Positions 18,323 to 27,821 of a DNA stretch of 64,000 nucleotides are shown in pieces. Both the position numbers and the translations under genes were made by a program. Position 1 is the stretch's first letter. Each line of letters starts with the position of its first letter. The stretch is from Streptomyces sp. TRM68416. Its GTDB lineage: Bacteria > Actinomycetota > Actinomycetes > Streptomycetales > Streptomycetaceae. The DNA is taken from contig NZ_JACVWU010000001.1 in assembly GCF_014596915.1 (NCBI RefSeq), positions 1-64,000 of the forward strand, written 5' to 3'. Under the pieces are notes generated by a model. That model saw nothing but the letters and a program-made list of their open reading frames with translations, was not told the origin of the DNA and made no database searches.

Positions 18323-19684
18323 TCAGACGGCCGGGACGCACCGCCCGTCCTCGGTCCGGTAGGTCCACTTCGCGCCCTCGGTGACGAGTTCGCGCACCGC
18401 GGTCACGAAGCGCTCCACGTGCTCGTCCGGGGTGCCCGCGCCGAAGCTGACCCGGATCGCGTTGAGGGACTTCTCGCCGGGCGCCGCCTCGGGGGCACCG
18501 CACTCGCCCTGGGTCTGCGGGTCGCTGCCGAGCAGGGTGCGCACCAAGGGGTGGGCGCAGAACAGGCCGTCGCGGACGCCGATGCCGTACTCGGCGGAGA
18601 GCGCGGCCGCGAAGTGGGAGCTGTTCCAGCCCTCGACGACGAAGGAGATCACGCCGACCCGGGGTGCGTCGTCGCCGAAGAGGGAGAGGATCTTCGCCTC
18701 GGGGACCTCGGCGAGGCCCGCGCGGACCTTCTCGATCAGGTACTGCTCGCGGGCGACGAGGGTGTCGAAACCGGCCTCCGTCAGCGCCTTGCAGGCCGAC
18801 GCGATGGAGTAGGCGCCGATGACGTTCGGGGAGCCGGCCTCGTGGCGGGCGGCGCTGTCGTGCCACTCCACGTCCACTCCCCCGTCCGCGCGCCGGGTGA
18901 CCCTGCGGCTGGCGCCGCCGCCCGCGAGGTACGGCTCGGCCGCGCGCAGCCAGTCGGCGCGGCCGGCCAGCACACCGGAGCCGAAGGGCGCGTAGAGCTT
19001 GTGGCCGGAGAAGGCGACCCAGTCGACGTCGAGGTCGCGCACGGACACCGGGTGGTGCGGGGCGAGCTGGGCGGCGTCGAGGACGATCCGCGCGCCGTGC
19101 GCGTGGGCGGCGGCGGCGAGTTCCCGTACGGGCCACAGCTCGCCGGTGACGTTGGAGGCGCCGGTGACGCAGACCAGGGCCGGGCCGTAGGGGTCGCGGT
19201 CGGCGAGGGCGTGTTCCAAGGTGGCCACGGCCTGTCGCGGGCTGCGCGGGGCGTCGAGGTAGGTGACCTTCGCGTCCTGCCAGGGCAGCAGCGAGGCGTG
19301 GTGCTCGGTCTCGAAGACGAAGACCTGGCAGTCGGCGGGCAGCGCGGCGGCGAGCAGATTGAGCGAGTCGGTGGTGGACCGGGTGAAGACCAGCTGGTCG
19401 TCCGCGCGGCAGTCGAGGAACTCGGCGACGGTCCGGCGGGCGTTCTCGAAGAGGTCCGTGGAGAGCTGGGAGAGGTACCCGGCGCCCCGGTGGACGCTGC
19501 CGTAGTAGGGCGCGTAGGCGGCCACGTCGTCCCAGACCCGCTGGAGGGCGGGGGCGCTGGCGGCGTAGTCGAGGGCCGCGTAGGTCACTTCGCCACCTGT
19601 GACGAGCGGGACGGTGACATCTCGCCCCAGAACGGGCAGCGGGGCACAAACGGTCAGATCGGCGGCAGCGGTGAGCGAAGACAT
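18323..19684 (-). CDS. class V aminotransferase / cysteine-desulfurase-like enzyme under SAM-IV control
   Basis: A 453-residue PLP enzyme of aminotransferase class V. The lysine that holds PLP is K229 in FSGHKLYAPFG, and D203 in VLDAAQLAPHH contacts the pyridine nitrogen. The substrate-binding ETEHHASLLPW segment is near residue 125. Family members transfer amino groups or remove sulfur from cysteine; no clear active-site Cys loop of the IscS type is seen, so desulfurase activity is doubtful. The ATG start has a purine-rich site (ACGGGAG) upstream. The leader carries a SAM-IV type riboswitch and a seven-codon upstream frame, which ties the gene to sulfur amino acid supply. It converges with the Lrp-type gene. 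Confidence 0.88.
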   Translation of the reverse strand: MSSLTAAADLTVCAPLPVLGRDVTVPLVTGGEVTYAALDYAASAPALQRVWDDVAAYAPYYGSVHRGAGYLSQLSTDLFENARRTVAEFLDCRADDQLVFTRSTTDSLNLLAAALPADCQVFVFETEHHASLLPWQDAKVTYLDAPRSPRQAVATLEHALADRDPYGPALVCVTGASNVTGELWPVRELAAAAHAHGARIVLDAAQLAPHHPVSVRDLDVDWVAFSGHKLYAPFGSGVLAGRADWLRAAEPYLAGGGASRRVTRRADGGVDVEWHDSAARHEAGSPNVIGAYSIASACKALTEAGFDTLVAREQYLIEKVRAGLAEVPEAKILSLFGDDAPRVGVISFVVEGWNSSHFAAALSAEYGIGVRDGLFCAHPLVRTLLGSDPQTQGECGAPEAAPGEKSLNAIRVSFGAGTPDEHVERFVTAVRELVTEGAKWTYRTEDGRCVPAV

Positions 19685-19742
19685 GGGGGAACTCCCGTGA
19701 AAGAAGGTGGAAGAGGGTGCGCGGAGGTGGGGCTCAGCGGCC

Positions 19743-19763
19743 CTATCGCATTCGCTTGCTCAC
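19743..19763 (-). CDS. possible leader peptide frame, six residues
   Basis: A frame GTG AGC AAG CGA ATG CGA TAG reads MSKRMR. It has AGGAGA five bases upstream, a better ribosome binding site than that of the aminotransferase gene 58 bases further down. It lies between the SAM-IV riboswitch and the aminotransferase start. It could be a translated leader that couples the riboswitch to the gene. It is very short, so chance cannot be excluded. Confidence 0.4.
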   Translation of the reverse strand: MSKRMR

Positions 19764-19805
19764 GGGAATCTCCTGGTCACGTGCTTGCCGTAAGCCTTCT
19801 GGCTA

Positions 19806-19897
19806 CGGCCTGGTCCTCACCCGGGGCACCCCGCCACGGACGGAGGGTTGCCGGACAGTCGGCCGGGGCCTCATGACTGTCACTCATGACCTGGTTC
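19806..19897 (-). ncRNA. SAM-IV type S-adenosylmethionine riboswitch
   Basis: Read on the minus strand, the leader holds GGTCATGAGTG, then CCGGCAACCCTCC, then GGCGGGGTGCCCCGGGTGA and GACCAGG. These are the conserved blocks of the SAM-IV (or closely related SAM-I/IV) class as I remember it. GGTC and GACC close the P1 helix. A second hairpin GCCGTA...TACGGC follows and leads to the AGGAGA of the small upstream frame. Riboswitches of this class turn genes down when S-adenosylmethionine is abundant. It should control the class V aminotransferase. Confidence 0.85.
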
Positions 19898-19918
19898 AGG
19901 AACGTACGTGAAGTGATC

Positions 19919-19954
19919 GATGTCCCGCAACCCGTGTCCGGATCGCGGGACATC
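19919..19954 (-). terminator. hairpin after trpD
   Basis: GATGTCCCGC and GCGGGACATC form a perfect 10-base stem with a 16-base loop, 13 bases beyond the trpD stop. It separates trpD from the riboswitch leader of the next minus-strand gene. Confidence 0.7.
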
Positions 19955-19966
19955 CCGGCGCGGACC

Positions 19967-21031
<1,065 letters not shown>

Positions 21032-21106
21032 AAGGCCGCTCCTGGGTGTCGTAGACAGGTGTGGGACGGAGAAGTGTGCCCCCACCCTATCCAGCCGGGG
21101 GGCATG

Positions 21107-21145
21107 CCAAAGGGCCCCGTCCGAAGACCGGACGGGGCCCTTTGG
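21107..21145. terminator. strong hairpin terminator of the qcr operon
   Basis: A perfect 17-base stem, CCAAAGGGCCCCGTCCG with CGGACGGGGCCCTTTGG, around a 5-base loop AAGAC. It lies 24 bases beyond the qcrB stop and upstream of trpD. It is the clearest end point for the ctaE-qcrCAB transcript. Confidence 0.9.
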
Positions 21146-21168
21146 GTGGCGTGGCGACGCCGGAGTGA

Positions 21169-22803
21169 TCAGTGGTGGCCGTGGCCGCTCGTGATCTCCT
21201 TGTACTCCTCGACGGTCGGCTTCGGAATCTGCGACTCCTCGCCGTAGTACGCCTGGCTGAGCTTGGCGCGCAGCTTCTCGGAGCCCTTCACCTTGCGCTC
21301 GACGCCGTTCTCGTCGACCGTCGGGCCGATCTCGGCCGGCTTGTACTGCTCGTGCGCGGTGAGCGTGTGCAGCTGCTCCTGGCTGAGCGGCTCGTGCACC
21401 TCGATGAACTCACCGTGCGGCAGGCGCTTGATGATGCCCGACTCGCGGCCGTGCAGCACCTTGTCCTTGTCACGGCGCTGGAGGCCGAGGCAGATCCGCT
21501 TGGTGGCGATGAACACCACGACCGGCACGACGAAGAAGCCGATGCGGACGAACCAGGTGATCGCGTTGATCGACAGGTGGAAGTGGGTGGCCCAGAGGTC
21601 GTTTCCACCACCGACGAGCAGCACGAAGTACCAGGAGATCCACGCGGCGCCGAAGGCGGTGCGCGTCGGCGCGTTGCGCGGGCGGTCCAGGATGTGGTGC
21701 TCGCGCTTGTCGCCGGTGACCCAGGCCTCGATGAACGGGTAGACCGCGATCGAGACCAGGACCAGCGGGAAGATCATCAGCGGGATGAACACACCCAGGA
21801 CGAGCGTGTGACCCCAGAAGTTGATCTCCCAGCCCGGCATGACACGGATCAGGCCCTCGGAGAAGCCCATGTACCAGTCCGGCTGGGCGCCGGTCGACAC
21901 CATGTCCGGACGGTAGGGGCCGATGGACCAGACGGGGTTGATCGTGGCGATCGCCGAGATGGCCGCGATGACACCGAAGACCAGGAAGAAGAAGCCTCCG
22001 GCCTTGGCCATGTAGACCGGCAGCAGCGGCATGCCGACGACGTTGTTGTTCGTCTTGCCGGGGCCCGCGAACTGCGTGTGCTTGTGGTAGAAGACCAGGA
22101 TCAGGTGGGCGACCACCAGGCCGAGCATGATGCCCGGCAGCAGCAGGATGTGGATCGAGTAGAAGCGGGCCACGAAGTCGCCGCCCGGGAACTCGCCGCC
22201 GAAGAGGAAGAACGAGATGTACGTGCCGACGATCGGCACGGACAGGATCGCGCCCTCCATGAAGCGGACACCGGTGCCGGAGAGCAGGTCGTCCGGGAGC
22301 GAGTAACCGGTGAAGCCGGTGAACATGCCGAGGACGAACAGCAGGAAGCCGAACAGCCAGTTGACCTCACGCGGCTTGCGGAACGCGCCCGTGAAGAACA
22401 CGCGCATCATGTGCACGAACATGCCCGCGAGGAAGATCAGCGCGGCCCAGTGGTGGATCTGCCGGATGAGCAGACCACCGCGCACGTCGAAGGAGATGTG
22501 CAGCGTGGAGCTGAACGCCTCCGACATGAGCTGTCCCTGCATCGGGATGTAGCTGCCGTGGTACTCCACCTCGTTCATCGACGGGTGGAAGAACAGCGTC
22601 AGGTACACACCCGTGAGGATGATGATGATGAAGCTGTAGAGGCAGACCTCGCCCAGCATGAACGACCAGTGGTCGGGGAAGATCTTGCGCATGTTGGCCT
22701 TGGCCAGGGAGTAGATCCCCAGCCGACCGTCGGCCCAGTCGGCGACGCGCTCGCCGGCCGGCGCTTTGCCGCGCCGGGTCTCGTTGGTCTCGTTGGTGCT
22801 CAT
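21169..22803 (-). CDS. qcrB: cytochrome bc1 complex cytochrome b subunit
   Basis: A 544-residue membrane protein, the quinol-oxidising core of the actinobacterial bc1 complex. Eight or more hydrophobic segments are visible. The haem-binding His pairs lie in [20 protein letters not shown] and in the [20 protein letters not shown] helix. The quinol-site motif is PDWYMGF, the actinobacterial form of PEWY. A hydrophilic C-terminal tail of about 100 residues is typical of actinobacteria. The ATG start overlaps the qcrA stop (ATGA). It works with QcrA and QcrC and docks directly to cytochrome aa3. The gene ends the operon at a strong hairpin. Confidence 0.97.
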   Translation of the reverse strand: MSTNETNETRRGKAPAGERVADWADGRLGIYSLAKANMRKIFPDHWSFMLGEVCLYSFIIIILTGVYLTLFFHPSMNEVEYHGSYIPMQGQLMSEAFSSTLHISFDVRGGLLIRQIHHWAALIFLAGMFVHMMRVFFTGAFRKPREVNWLFGFLLFVLGMFTGFTGYSLPDDLLSGTGVRFMEGAILSVPIVGTYISFFLFGGEFPGGDFVARFYSIHILLLPGIMLGLVVAHLILVFYHKHTQFAGPGKTNNNVVGMPLLPVYMAKAGGFFFLVFGVIAAISAIATINPVWSIGPYRPDMVSTGAQPDWYMGFSEGLIRVMPGWEINFWGHTLVLGVFIPLMIFPLVLVSIAVYPFIEAWVTGDKREHHILDRPRNAPTRTAFGAAWISWYFVLLVGGGNDLWATHFHLSINAITWFVRIGFFVVPVVVFIATKRICLGLQRRDKDKVLHGRESGIIKRLPHGEFIEVHEPLSQEQLHTLTAHEQYKPAEIGPTVDENGVERKVKGSEKLRAKLSQAYYGEESQIPKPTVEEYKEITSGHGHH

Positions 22804-23855
22804 CCGCGCTCCCAGAAGGCAGGACCGACCGGCTCGTCGAAGTCGCCGAGCGCCTGGAGGTAGCCCTCGTCGTTCACGCCGATGCGCAGCTGCGGCAGGG
22901 CGTGGCCGGCCGGGCCGAAGATCACTCGGGCGCCGTCGGCGAGGTCGAAGGTGGACTGGTGGCAGGGGCAGAGCGCGTGGTGCGTCTGCTGCTCGTACAG
23001 GGAGATCGGGCAACCGACGTGGGTGCAGATCTTCGAGTACGCCACGATGCCCTCGTGGGACCACTCGAGCTCGCGCTTGTCCTTGATGTTGTCCGGCTGG
23101 ATCCGGACGATCATCACGGCCGCCTTGGCGATCTCCTTCTGGAAGTCGTGGTCGTGCTCCTCCAGACCCTCGGGCTTGACGAAGGTCAGGGAGCCGACCG
23201 CGATGTCCGACGGACGCAGCGGCTCGTTGGTGTTCATGTTGACCAGCAGCTTGCCCTTGCCCCACAGGGTGTGGCGCAGGGACGTGCCCGGCAGCGGGCC
23301 GAGGTCACGCAGCAGCACGACACCGGAGAGCGGGAACAGCGCCAGCGCACCGAACATCGAGTTGCGGATCAGCTTGCGGCGGCCGAGCGCGGACTCCTTG
23401 GCACCGGCCGCGAAGTCGGCCATGACCTTGGCCTTGACCTCGGGGGGCGCCTCGATCGGGTGACGCTCGTCGGCGATCTCCACGTCCGACATCAGGGTGC
23501 GGGCCCAGTGGACCGCGCCCGCGCCGATGCAGAACAGCGAGATGCCGAGCGTCATACCGAGCGCGAAGTTCAGCGCGCTGATGTGACCCAGCGGGAAGAT
23601 GTAGACCGACTTGTCGACGTCGATCGCCACGTAGGAGGCGATGAAGCCGATGGTCGCCAGCATCGACACCGTGAACAGGAAGGCGACCGTGCGCTCGGAC
23701 CGCTTGGCGGCCCGCTCGTCGATGTCCTGGATCCGGTGCTCGTGGGGCGGCAGGCCGGGGTCCGCGAACGGGTCCTTCTCGTCCGCGACGCTCACCGCGC
23801 CGTGTGCGTCCTGCTCAGCGGGCAGGTTCTCTTCTGGAATGTCTTGGCTACTCAT
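22800..23855 (-). CDS. qcrA: cytochrome bc1 complex Rieske iron-sulfur subunit
   Basis: A 351-residue Rieske protein. After an acidic N-terminal tail come three hydrophobic segments (about residues 55-75, 95-115 and 165-190), the actinobacterial layout in place of a single anchor. The [2Fe-2S] site is CTHVGCPISLY and CPCHQSTFD near residues 280-310, giving two Cys and two His ligands. It moves electrons from quinol to QcrC outside the membrane. The ATG at 23855 overlaps the qcrC stop by 4 bases, and its own stop overlaps qcrB, so the three are translationally coupled. Confidence 0.97.
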   Translation of the reverse strand: MSSQDIPEENLPAEQDAHGAVSVADEKDPFADPGLPPHEHRIQDIDERAAKRSERTVAFLFTVSMLATIGFIASYVAIDVDKSVYIFPLGHISALNFALGMTLGISLFCIGAGAVHWARTLMSDVEIADERHPIEAPPEVKAKVMADFAAGAKESALGRRKLIRNSMFGALALFPLSGVVLLRDLGPLPGTSLRHTLWGKGKLLVNMNTNEPLRPSDIAVGSLTFVKPEGLEEHDHDFQKEIAKAAVMIVRIQPDNIKDKRELEWSHEGIVAYSKICTHVGCPISLYEQQTHHALCPCHQSTFDLADGARVIFGPAGHALPQLRIGVNDEGYLQALGDFDEPVGPAFWERG

Positions 23856-24664
23856 GACTTCTTGGCCTTTGCGGTCCGAGCGGCGACCCACACGGCGACC
23901 GAGATCAGCGCGCCGAGTCCGAAGATCCAGGCGAACAGGCCCTCGCTGACCGGACCGAGTCCGCCCAGCGCAAGACCGCCCGGGTTCTCGGTCTCGTCAC
24001 CGTTGACCGCGTTCAGGTACGCGATGATGTCCTTCTTGTTCTGCTCCGACAGCGTGGTGTCGGGGAAGGAAGGCATGTTCTGCGGGCCGGTCTGCATGGC
24101 CTCGTAGATGTGCTTCGGGTCCACGCCCTCAAGGTTGGGCGCGTACTTGCCGTGGGTCAGCGCACCGCCCTTGCCGGTGAAGTTGTGGCACTGCGCGCAG
24201 TTGTTGCGGAACAGCTCGCCACCCTTGGCGATGTCGGCGCCCTGGGGGCCGTACTCCGCCTCGGTCGGGATGGACGGGCCGGCGCCCAGCGAGGCGATGT
24301 ACGCCGCGAGCTGGTCGATCTGGGCCTGCGTGTAGACGACCTTCTTCCGCGGCGCCTGGGCGCTCTGGGAGGTCGCGGCCGGCATGCGGCCGGTGCCGAC
24401 CTGGAAGTCGACGGCAGCGGCGCCGACGCCCACCAGGCTCGGGCCGTCGGAGGTGCCCTGACCGCCGGTTCCGTGGCAGCTGGCGCAGCCTACGGCGTAG
24501 AGCTTCTTACCCTCGTCGATGGCGAGAGACTGGGCGGTTTCGTCTGCCTGCGCCTTGCCCGTGGGCGCGACAAAGGCGTACAGCCCCCCAGTGGCCGCCA
24601 GCGCGAGGAGTAGGACGACGACCGCCGCCAGCGGATGGCGTCGTCGTGCGGAGAGCTTTTTCAC
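23852..24664 (-). CDS. qcrC: cytochrome bc1 complex dihaem cytochrome c subunit
   Basis: A 270-residue membrane-anchored dihaem cytochrome c. A signal-anchor segment is at residues 12-32 and a second hydrophobic segment is near the C-terminus. The two haem-binding sites are CASCH near residue 57 and CAQCH near residue 157, each followed by a distal Met region (GRMPAATS and QNMPSFPD). Having two haems on one subunit is typical of actinobacteria, which have no soluble cytochrome c and pass electrons straight to cytochrome aa3. The start is GTG 24664. The gap to ctaE is 92 bases, so ctaE, qcrC, qcrA and qcrB likely form one operon. Confidence 0.96.
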   Translation of the reverse strand: MKKLSARRRHPLAAVVVLLLALAATGGLYAFVAPTGKAQADETAQSLAIDEGKKLYAVGCASCHGTGGQGTSDGPSLVGVGAAAVDFQVGTGRMPAATSQSAQAPRKKVVYTQAQIDQLAAYIASLGAGPSIPTEAEYGPQGADIAKGGELFRNNCAQCHNFTGKGGALTHGKYAPNLEGVDPKHIYEAMQTGPQNMPSFPDTTLSEQNKKDIIAYLNAVNGDETENPGGLALGGLGPVSEGLFAWIFGLGALISVAVWVAARTAKAKKS

Positions 24665-24756
24665 GGATTACCCCGGTGTCAGGATCTTCTGCGTCGATGC
24701 ATCTGGGATGTGCGCCTGCTTGCCTGTGCGCTCGCAGGGCGCGGGAGCGGGCCCGG

Positions 24757-25377
24757 CTACTTGATCATGTAGATCGTGGCGAAGAGGCCGATCCAGACGA
24801 CATCGACGAAGTGCCAGTAGTAGGACACGACGATCGCGGCGGTCGCCTGCTCGTGGGTGAACCTCTTGGCCGCGTACGTACGACCGAGGACCAGCAGGAA
24901 GGCGATGAGACCGCCCGTCACGTGCAGTCCGTGGAAGCCGGTGGTCAGGTAGAAGACCGAGCCGTACGCATCGGAGGAGAGCGAGAGGCCCTCGTGCTTC
25001 ACCAGCTCGGTGTACTCGTAGACCTGGCCGCCGATGAAGATCGCACCCATCACGAAGGTGACGATGAACCACATCCGGAGCTTCTTCACATCACCTCGCT
25101 CGGCGGCGAACACGCCGAGCTGGCAGGTGAGGGAGGAGAGCACCAGGATCGTGGTGTTGGTCAGCGCGAAGGGGAAGTTCAGGAAGTCTGCCTTCTCCTT
25201 CCAGAAGTCGGGACCGGTCACCGATCGGAGGGTGAAGTACATCGCGAAGAGGGCCGCGAAGAACATCAGCTCGGAACTCAGCCAGATGATGGTTCCGACG
25301 CTGGTGAGGTTCGGTCGATTGACCGACGGGTGCGCGTGCCCGGTTTCTACTGTCGTTGCTGTCGCCACGACCGACAT
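24757..25377 (-). CDS. ctaE: cytochrome c oxidase subunit III
   Basis: A 206-residue membrane protein with five hydrophobic segments, the short actinobacterial form. Family marks are [20 protein letters not shown] in the first span, the Glu of that span, and the C-terminal [18 protein letters not shown]. Subunit III stabilises the aa3 oxidase and takes part in proton uptake. The ATG start is preceded by the intergenic region shared with the divergent receiver-like gene. It leads the ctaE-qcrCAB operon, whereas subunits II, I and IV are in a separate operon 2 kb away. Confidence 0.96.
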   Translation of the reverse strand: MSVVATATTVETGHAHPSVNRPNLTSVGTIIWLSSELMFFAALFAMYFTLRSVTGPDFWKEKADFLNFPFALTNTTILVLSSLTCQLGVFAAERGDVKKLRMWFIVTFVMGAIFIGGQVYEYTELVKHEGLSLSSDAYGSVFYLTTGFHGLHVTGGLIAFLLVLGRTYAAKRFTHEQATAAIVVSYYWHFVDVVWIGLFATIYMIK

Positions 25378-25522
25378 TATGTCGGTCGCTTATCCCGCCC
25401 TCACTCCGGGGGGTGCCGTTCGGAGTGTCTCCCTGCTCCATACCGGTGTTGACGTGGTGTTCATGGGAGTAGCATCCGCCTCAACGGGCCTGTCCTTACG
25501 ACGCTGACGTCACGGAGGAACA

Positions 25523-25924
25523 ATGCAGCCGACCGCCACGGTGCTGGTCTACAGCGACGATTCCAACACCCGCGAGCAAGTGCGGCTTGCCTCCGGCAGG
25601 CGGCCGGCCCCTGATGCCCCGTTGGTCGAGTTCCTGGAGTGTGCGACCCCCGCGGCCGTGCTGAAGGAGCTGGACAAGGGCGGGATCGACGTCTGTGTGC
25701 TGGACGGCGAGGCCGTGCCCATGGGGGGCATGGGGGTGTGCCGGCAGATCAAGGACGAGGTGTTCAACTGCCCGCCGGTGCTGCTGCTGATCGGGCGGCC
25801 GCAGGATGCGTGGCTGGCCACCTGGAGTCGGGCCGAGGCGGCGGTGACGCTGCCGGTGGATCCGGTGGAGTTCGCGGGGGCGCTGGCCGCGTTGTTGCGG
25901 GAGCGGAAGGTTTTGAGCGCGTAG
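25523..25924 (+). CDS. receiver-like protein without output domain
   Basis: A 133-residue protein that looks like a response-regulator receiver. The strand LVYSDDSNT carries a weak acidic pair (D12, D13), DVCVLDGEAVP has D61 at the phospho-site position, and PPVLLLIGRPQD matches the Ser/Thr strand. The conserved Lys after the last strand is missing (LPVDPVEF in its place), so normal phosphorylation is doubtful. There is no DNA-binding domain. The ATG has GGAGGA eight bases upstream. It is divergent from ctaE and conserved beside the respiratory genes in Streptomyces, as far as I recall. A role in oxidase control is only a guess. Confidence 0.8.
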   Translation: MQPTATVLVYSDDSNTREQVRLASGRRPAPDAPLVEFLECATPAAVLKELDKGGIDVCVLDGEAVPMGGMGVCRQIKDEVFNCPPVLLLIGRPQDAWLATWSRAEAAVTLPVDPVEFAGALAALLRERKVLSA

Positions 25925-26017
25925 GCGCTCCGCTGGAAGTGCGGCGATGGGCCGTCAGTCGTCTGCGGCACCGCCGTGGCTGGTCGCGCAGTTCCCCGCG
26001 CCCCTTTGGGGCGCGCC
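25925..26017 (+). repeat. dispersed repeat family B, copy 2
   Basis: Starts GCGCTCCGCTGGAAGTGCGG just after the stop of the receiver-like gene and ends CGCGCCCCTTTGGGGCGCGC, a hairpin. The first 55 bases match the copy at 54592-54717 with few changes. It lies between two convergent genes and may serve as their terminator. Confidence 0.88.
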
Positions 26018-26031
26018 GGCCCTGACGTGCC

Positions 26032-27291
26032 TCAGACACTTTCCGGGCGTAGCCTTGCCCTCTCCTCGGCGCTCGGGCCCTCCGGGGTGCCGCTGAGCAG
26101 GGCGCTGCCCTTGCGCCAGTTCTTCCAGGTGAGGTTCCAGTCGCCGTAGCCGTTGCCGAACGGGGCCATCGTGTTGCCCTGGGAGTTGACGACCTTGACG
26201 ACGTCGCCCTCGCGGACGTTGTCGAAGAACCACTCGGCGTTGCCGGTGCTCATGCCGGTGCAGCCGTGGCTGACGTTGGCGTACCCCTGGGAGCCCACGG
26301 ACCAGGGGGCGGCGTGCACGTACTCGCCGCTCCAGGTGACCCGGGTGGCGTAGTGCACGCGCAGGTCGTACGACTCCGACGAGCCGCGCGGGATGCCGAT
26401 GCTGGTGCCGCGCATCCGTACGAGGCGTTCCTTGCCCAGCACCACCTTGACGCCGTTGCGGGTCTCGAAGCCGGGCTTGCCGGTGGTGACCGGCATGGAC
26501 CTGATCTCCTTGCCGTTGCGGTAGACCGTCATCCAGTGGGACGAGGCGTCCGTCACCGCGATGACGCGGTCACCCGTCGTGATCCGTAGGGGCTTGGCCC
26601 GGCCGCCCCACAGCCGGTCGCTGATCCTGACGCCGTGCAGGTTGCTGCGGACCCGGATGGTGGCCTTGGCGGGCCAGTACTCCTTGGGGCGGTAGTGGAG
26701 CTTCTTGTCGTCCACCCAGTGCCAGGCGCCTTCCGCGGCGGGCATGGAGTCGACCTTGAGGGCGCGCTCCACGACGGCCCGCTGCGCCTTGTCCTTGACG
26801 GGCCTGCTCAGTTCGGCGGTGAGGGGCTGGCCGACGCCGTACGTGCCCGCTCGGGGGCCGAAGGTGACGTTCAGTCGCTTCTTGGTGAGCGGCTTGCCGG
26901 TGTCGAAGGTGAGGACTCGGCGGCCGGGGGCGCCGTCCCGGTTCTCGGTGGACACACGGACCGTGTAGCGGGCGTTGGCGGCCAGCGGAGAGGTGCTGTG
27001 CCAGCGACCTCCGCCGGCGTCGAGTTCGCCCGCCACGTAGCGCCCTGTGGCGTCCACGGCCGTGACGTCCGTGATGCGCCCGGAGCCGTCGGCGGTGACC
27101 TCCAGGGGCTTGTCCGGGTCGGCCTTCTTCCCGTCGCCCGTGGGGCCGTTGAAGGAGATCTGGTCCGCCGCGTCGTACGGCGCGGCGGACAGCGGGTGGC
27201 CGTCGCTGCCGCATGCGGTGACGCTCGCGCTGAGGGCGATCACCAGCAGCGTGCAGCTGACGACGGTGCGGGTGGGCGGAGAGGGGTTCAT
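26032..27291 (-). CDS. lipoprotein L,D-transpeptidase (YkuD)
   Basis: A 419-residue lipoprotein with the lipobox VTAC (Cys 27). Two Ig-like regions (about 60-250) precede the YkuD catalytic domain (about 250-375), as in mycobacterial LdtMt2-type enzymes. The catalytic motif SHGCTGM carries the nucleophile Cys, preceded by YVHAAPWSVG with its His. A C-terminal cap of about 45 residues with WNLTWKNWRKGSAL follows. The enzyme makes 3-3 cross-links in peptidoglycan outside the membrane. The ATG at 27291 places the lipobox correctly; a TTG ten codons upstream is less likely. It lies between the two respiratory operons. Confidence 0.92.
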   Translation of the reverse strand: MNPSPPTRTVVSCTLLVIALSASVTACGSDGHPLSAAPYDAADQISFNGPTGDGKKADPDKPLEVTADGSGRITDVTAVDATGRYVAGELDAGGGRWHSTSPLAANARYTVRVSTENRDGAPGRRVLTFDTGKPLTKKRLNVTFGPRAGTYGVGQPLTAELSRPVKDKAQRAVVERALKVDSMPAAEGAWHWVDDKKLHYRPKEYWPAKATIRVRSNLHGVRISDRLWGGRAKPLRITTGDRVIAVTDASSHWMTVYRNGKEIRSMPVTTGKPGFETRNGVKVVLGKERLVRMRGTSIGIPRGSSESYDLRVHYATRVTWSGEYVHAAPWSVGSQGYANVSHGCTGMSTGNAEWFFDNVREGDVVKVVNSQGNTMAPFGNGYGDWNLTWKNWRKGSALLSGTPEGPSAEERARLRPESV

Positions 27292-27369
27292 GTCGCTCAC
27301 GCTAGGGAGCTTCGTCAGCACCGGCGCGGCGGGTAGTCCCTCCGGGGGACGATCGTTGCGGCAAAAGAA

Positions 27370-27405
27370 GGAGCCCGGACGCTCCTGACGGAGTGTCCGG
27401 GCTCC
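27370..27405 (-). terminator. terminator of the ctaCDF operon
   Basis: Read on the minus strand, GGAGCCCGGAC and GTCCGGGCTCC with inner ACTCC/GGAGC form a long stem around GTCA, followed by TTCTTTTGCC. It begins 18 bases beyond the ctaF stop and has a T-rich tail, unusual in this window. Confidence 0.88.
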
Positions 27406-27422
27406 AGAACGCGCGAGGCGTG

Positions 27423-27821
27423 TTACTGGGTGCGGTTCTCACCGCGGTAGTACTCGAAGACCCAGCCCCAGATGCCGATCAGGAGCAGCGGGGCGGAGAA
27501 GTACATCAGCCACCATCCGATGGCGACCGCGAGGAACGCGAACGCACCGCCGACGGCCAGCGACAGCGGCTGCCAGCTGTGCGGGCTGAAGAAGCCCACC
27601 TCGCCGGCGTCGTCCGCCACGTCGGCGTTCTTGTCGTCCTGCGCGCCCACGTCGACCCGCTTGGCGGTGAAGCCCAGGTAGAAGCCGACCATGATGCACA
27701 GACCGAACGACAGGAAGAGCGCCGTGGTACCGGCCGGCTCCTTCGACCAGACGCCATAGACGACCGCCATGGCGAGGACGAAGACGCTCAGCCACATGAA
27801 CATCTTGCCTTGGACCTTCAC
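27423..27821 (-). CDS. ctaF: cytochrome c oxidase subunit IV (actinobacterial type)
   Basis: A 132-residue membrane protein with four hydrophobic segments in two pairs, residues 8-25, 32-50, 83-103 and 106-120, separated by an acidic loop with [19 protein letters not shown]. This is the actinobacterial fourth subunit of aa3 oxidase (CtaF), needed for assembly. The GTG start overlaps the ctaD stop by 4 bases. It is the last gene of the ctaC-ctaD-ctaF operon and is followed by a T-tailed hairpin. Confidence 0.95.
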   Translation of the reverse strand: MKVQGKMFMWLSVFVLAMAVVYGVWSKEPAGTTALFLSFGLCIMVGFYLGFTAKRVDVGAQDDKNADVADDAGEVGFFSPHSWQPLSLAVGGAFAFLAVAIGWWLMYFSAPLLLIGIWGWVFEYYRGENRTQ

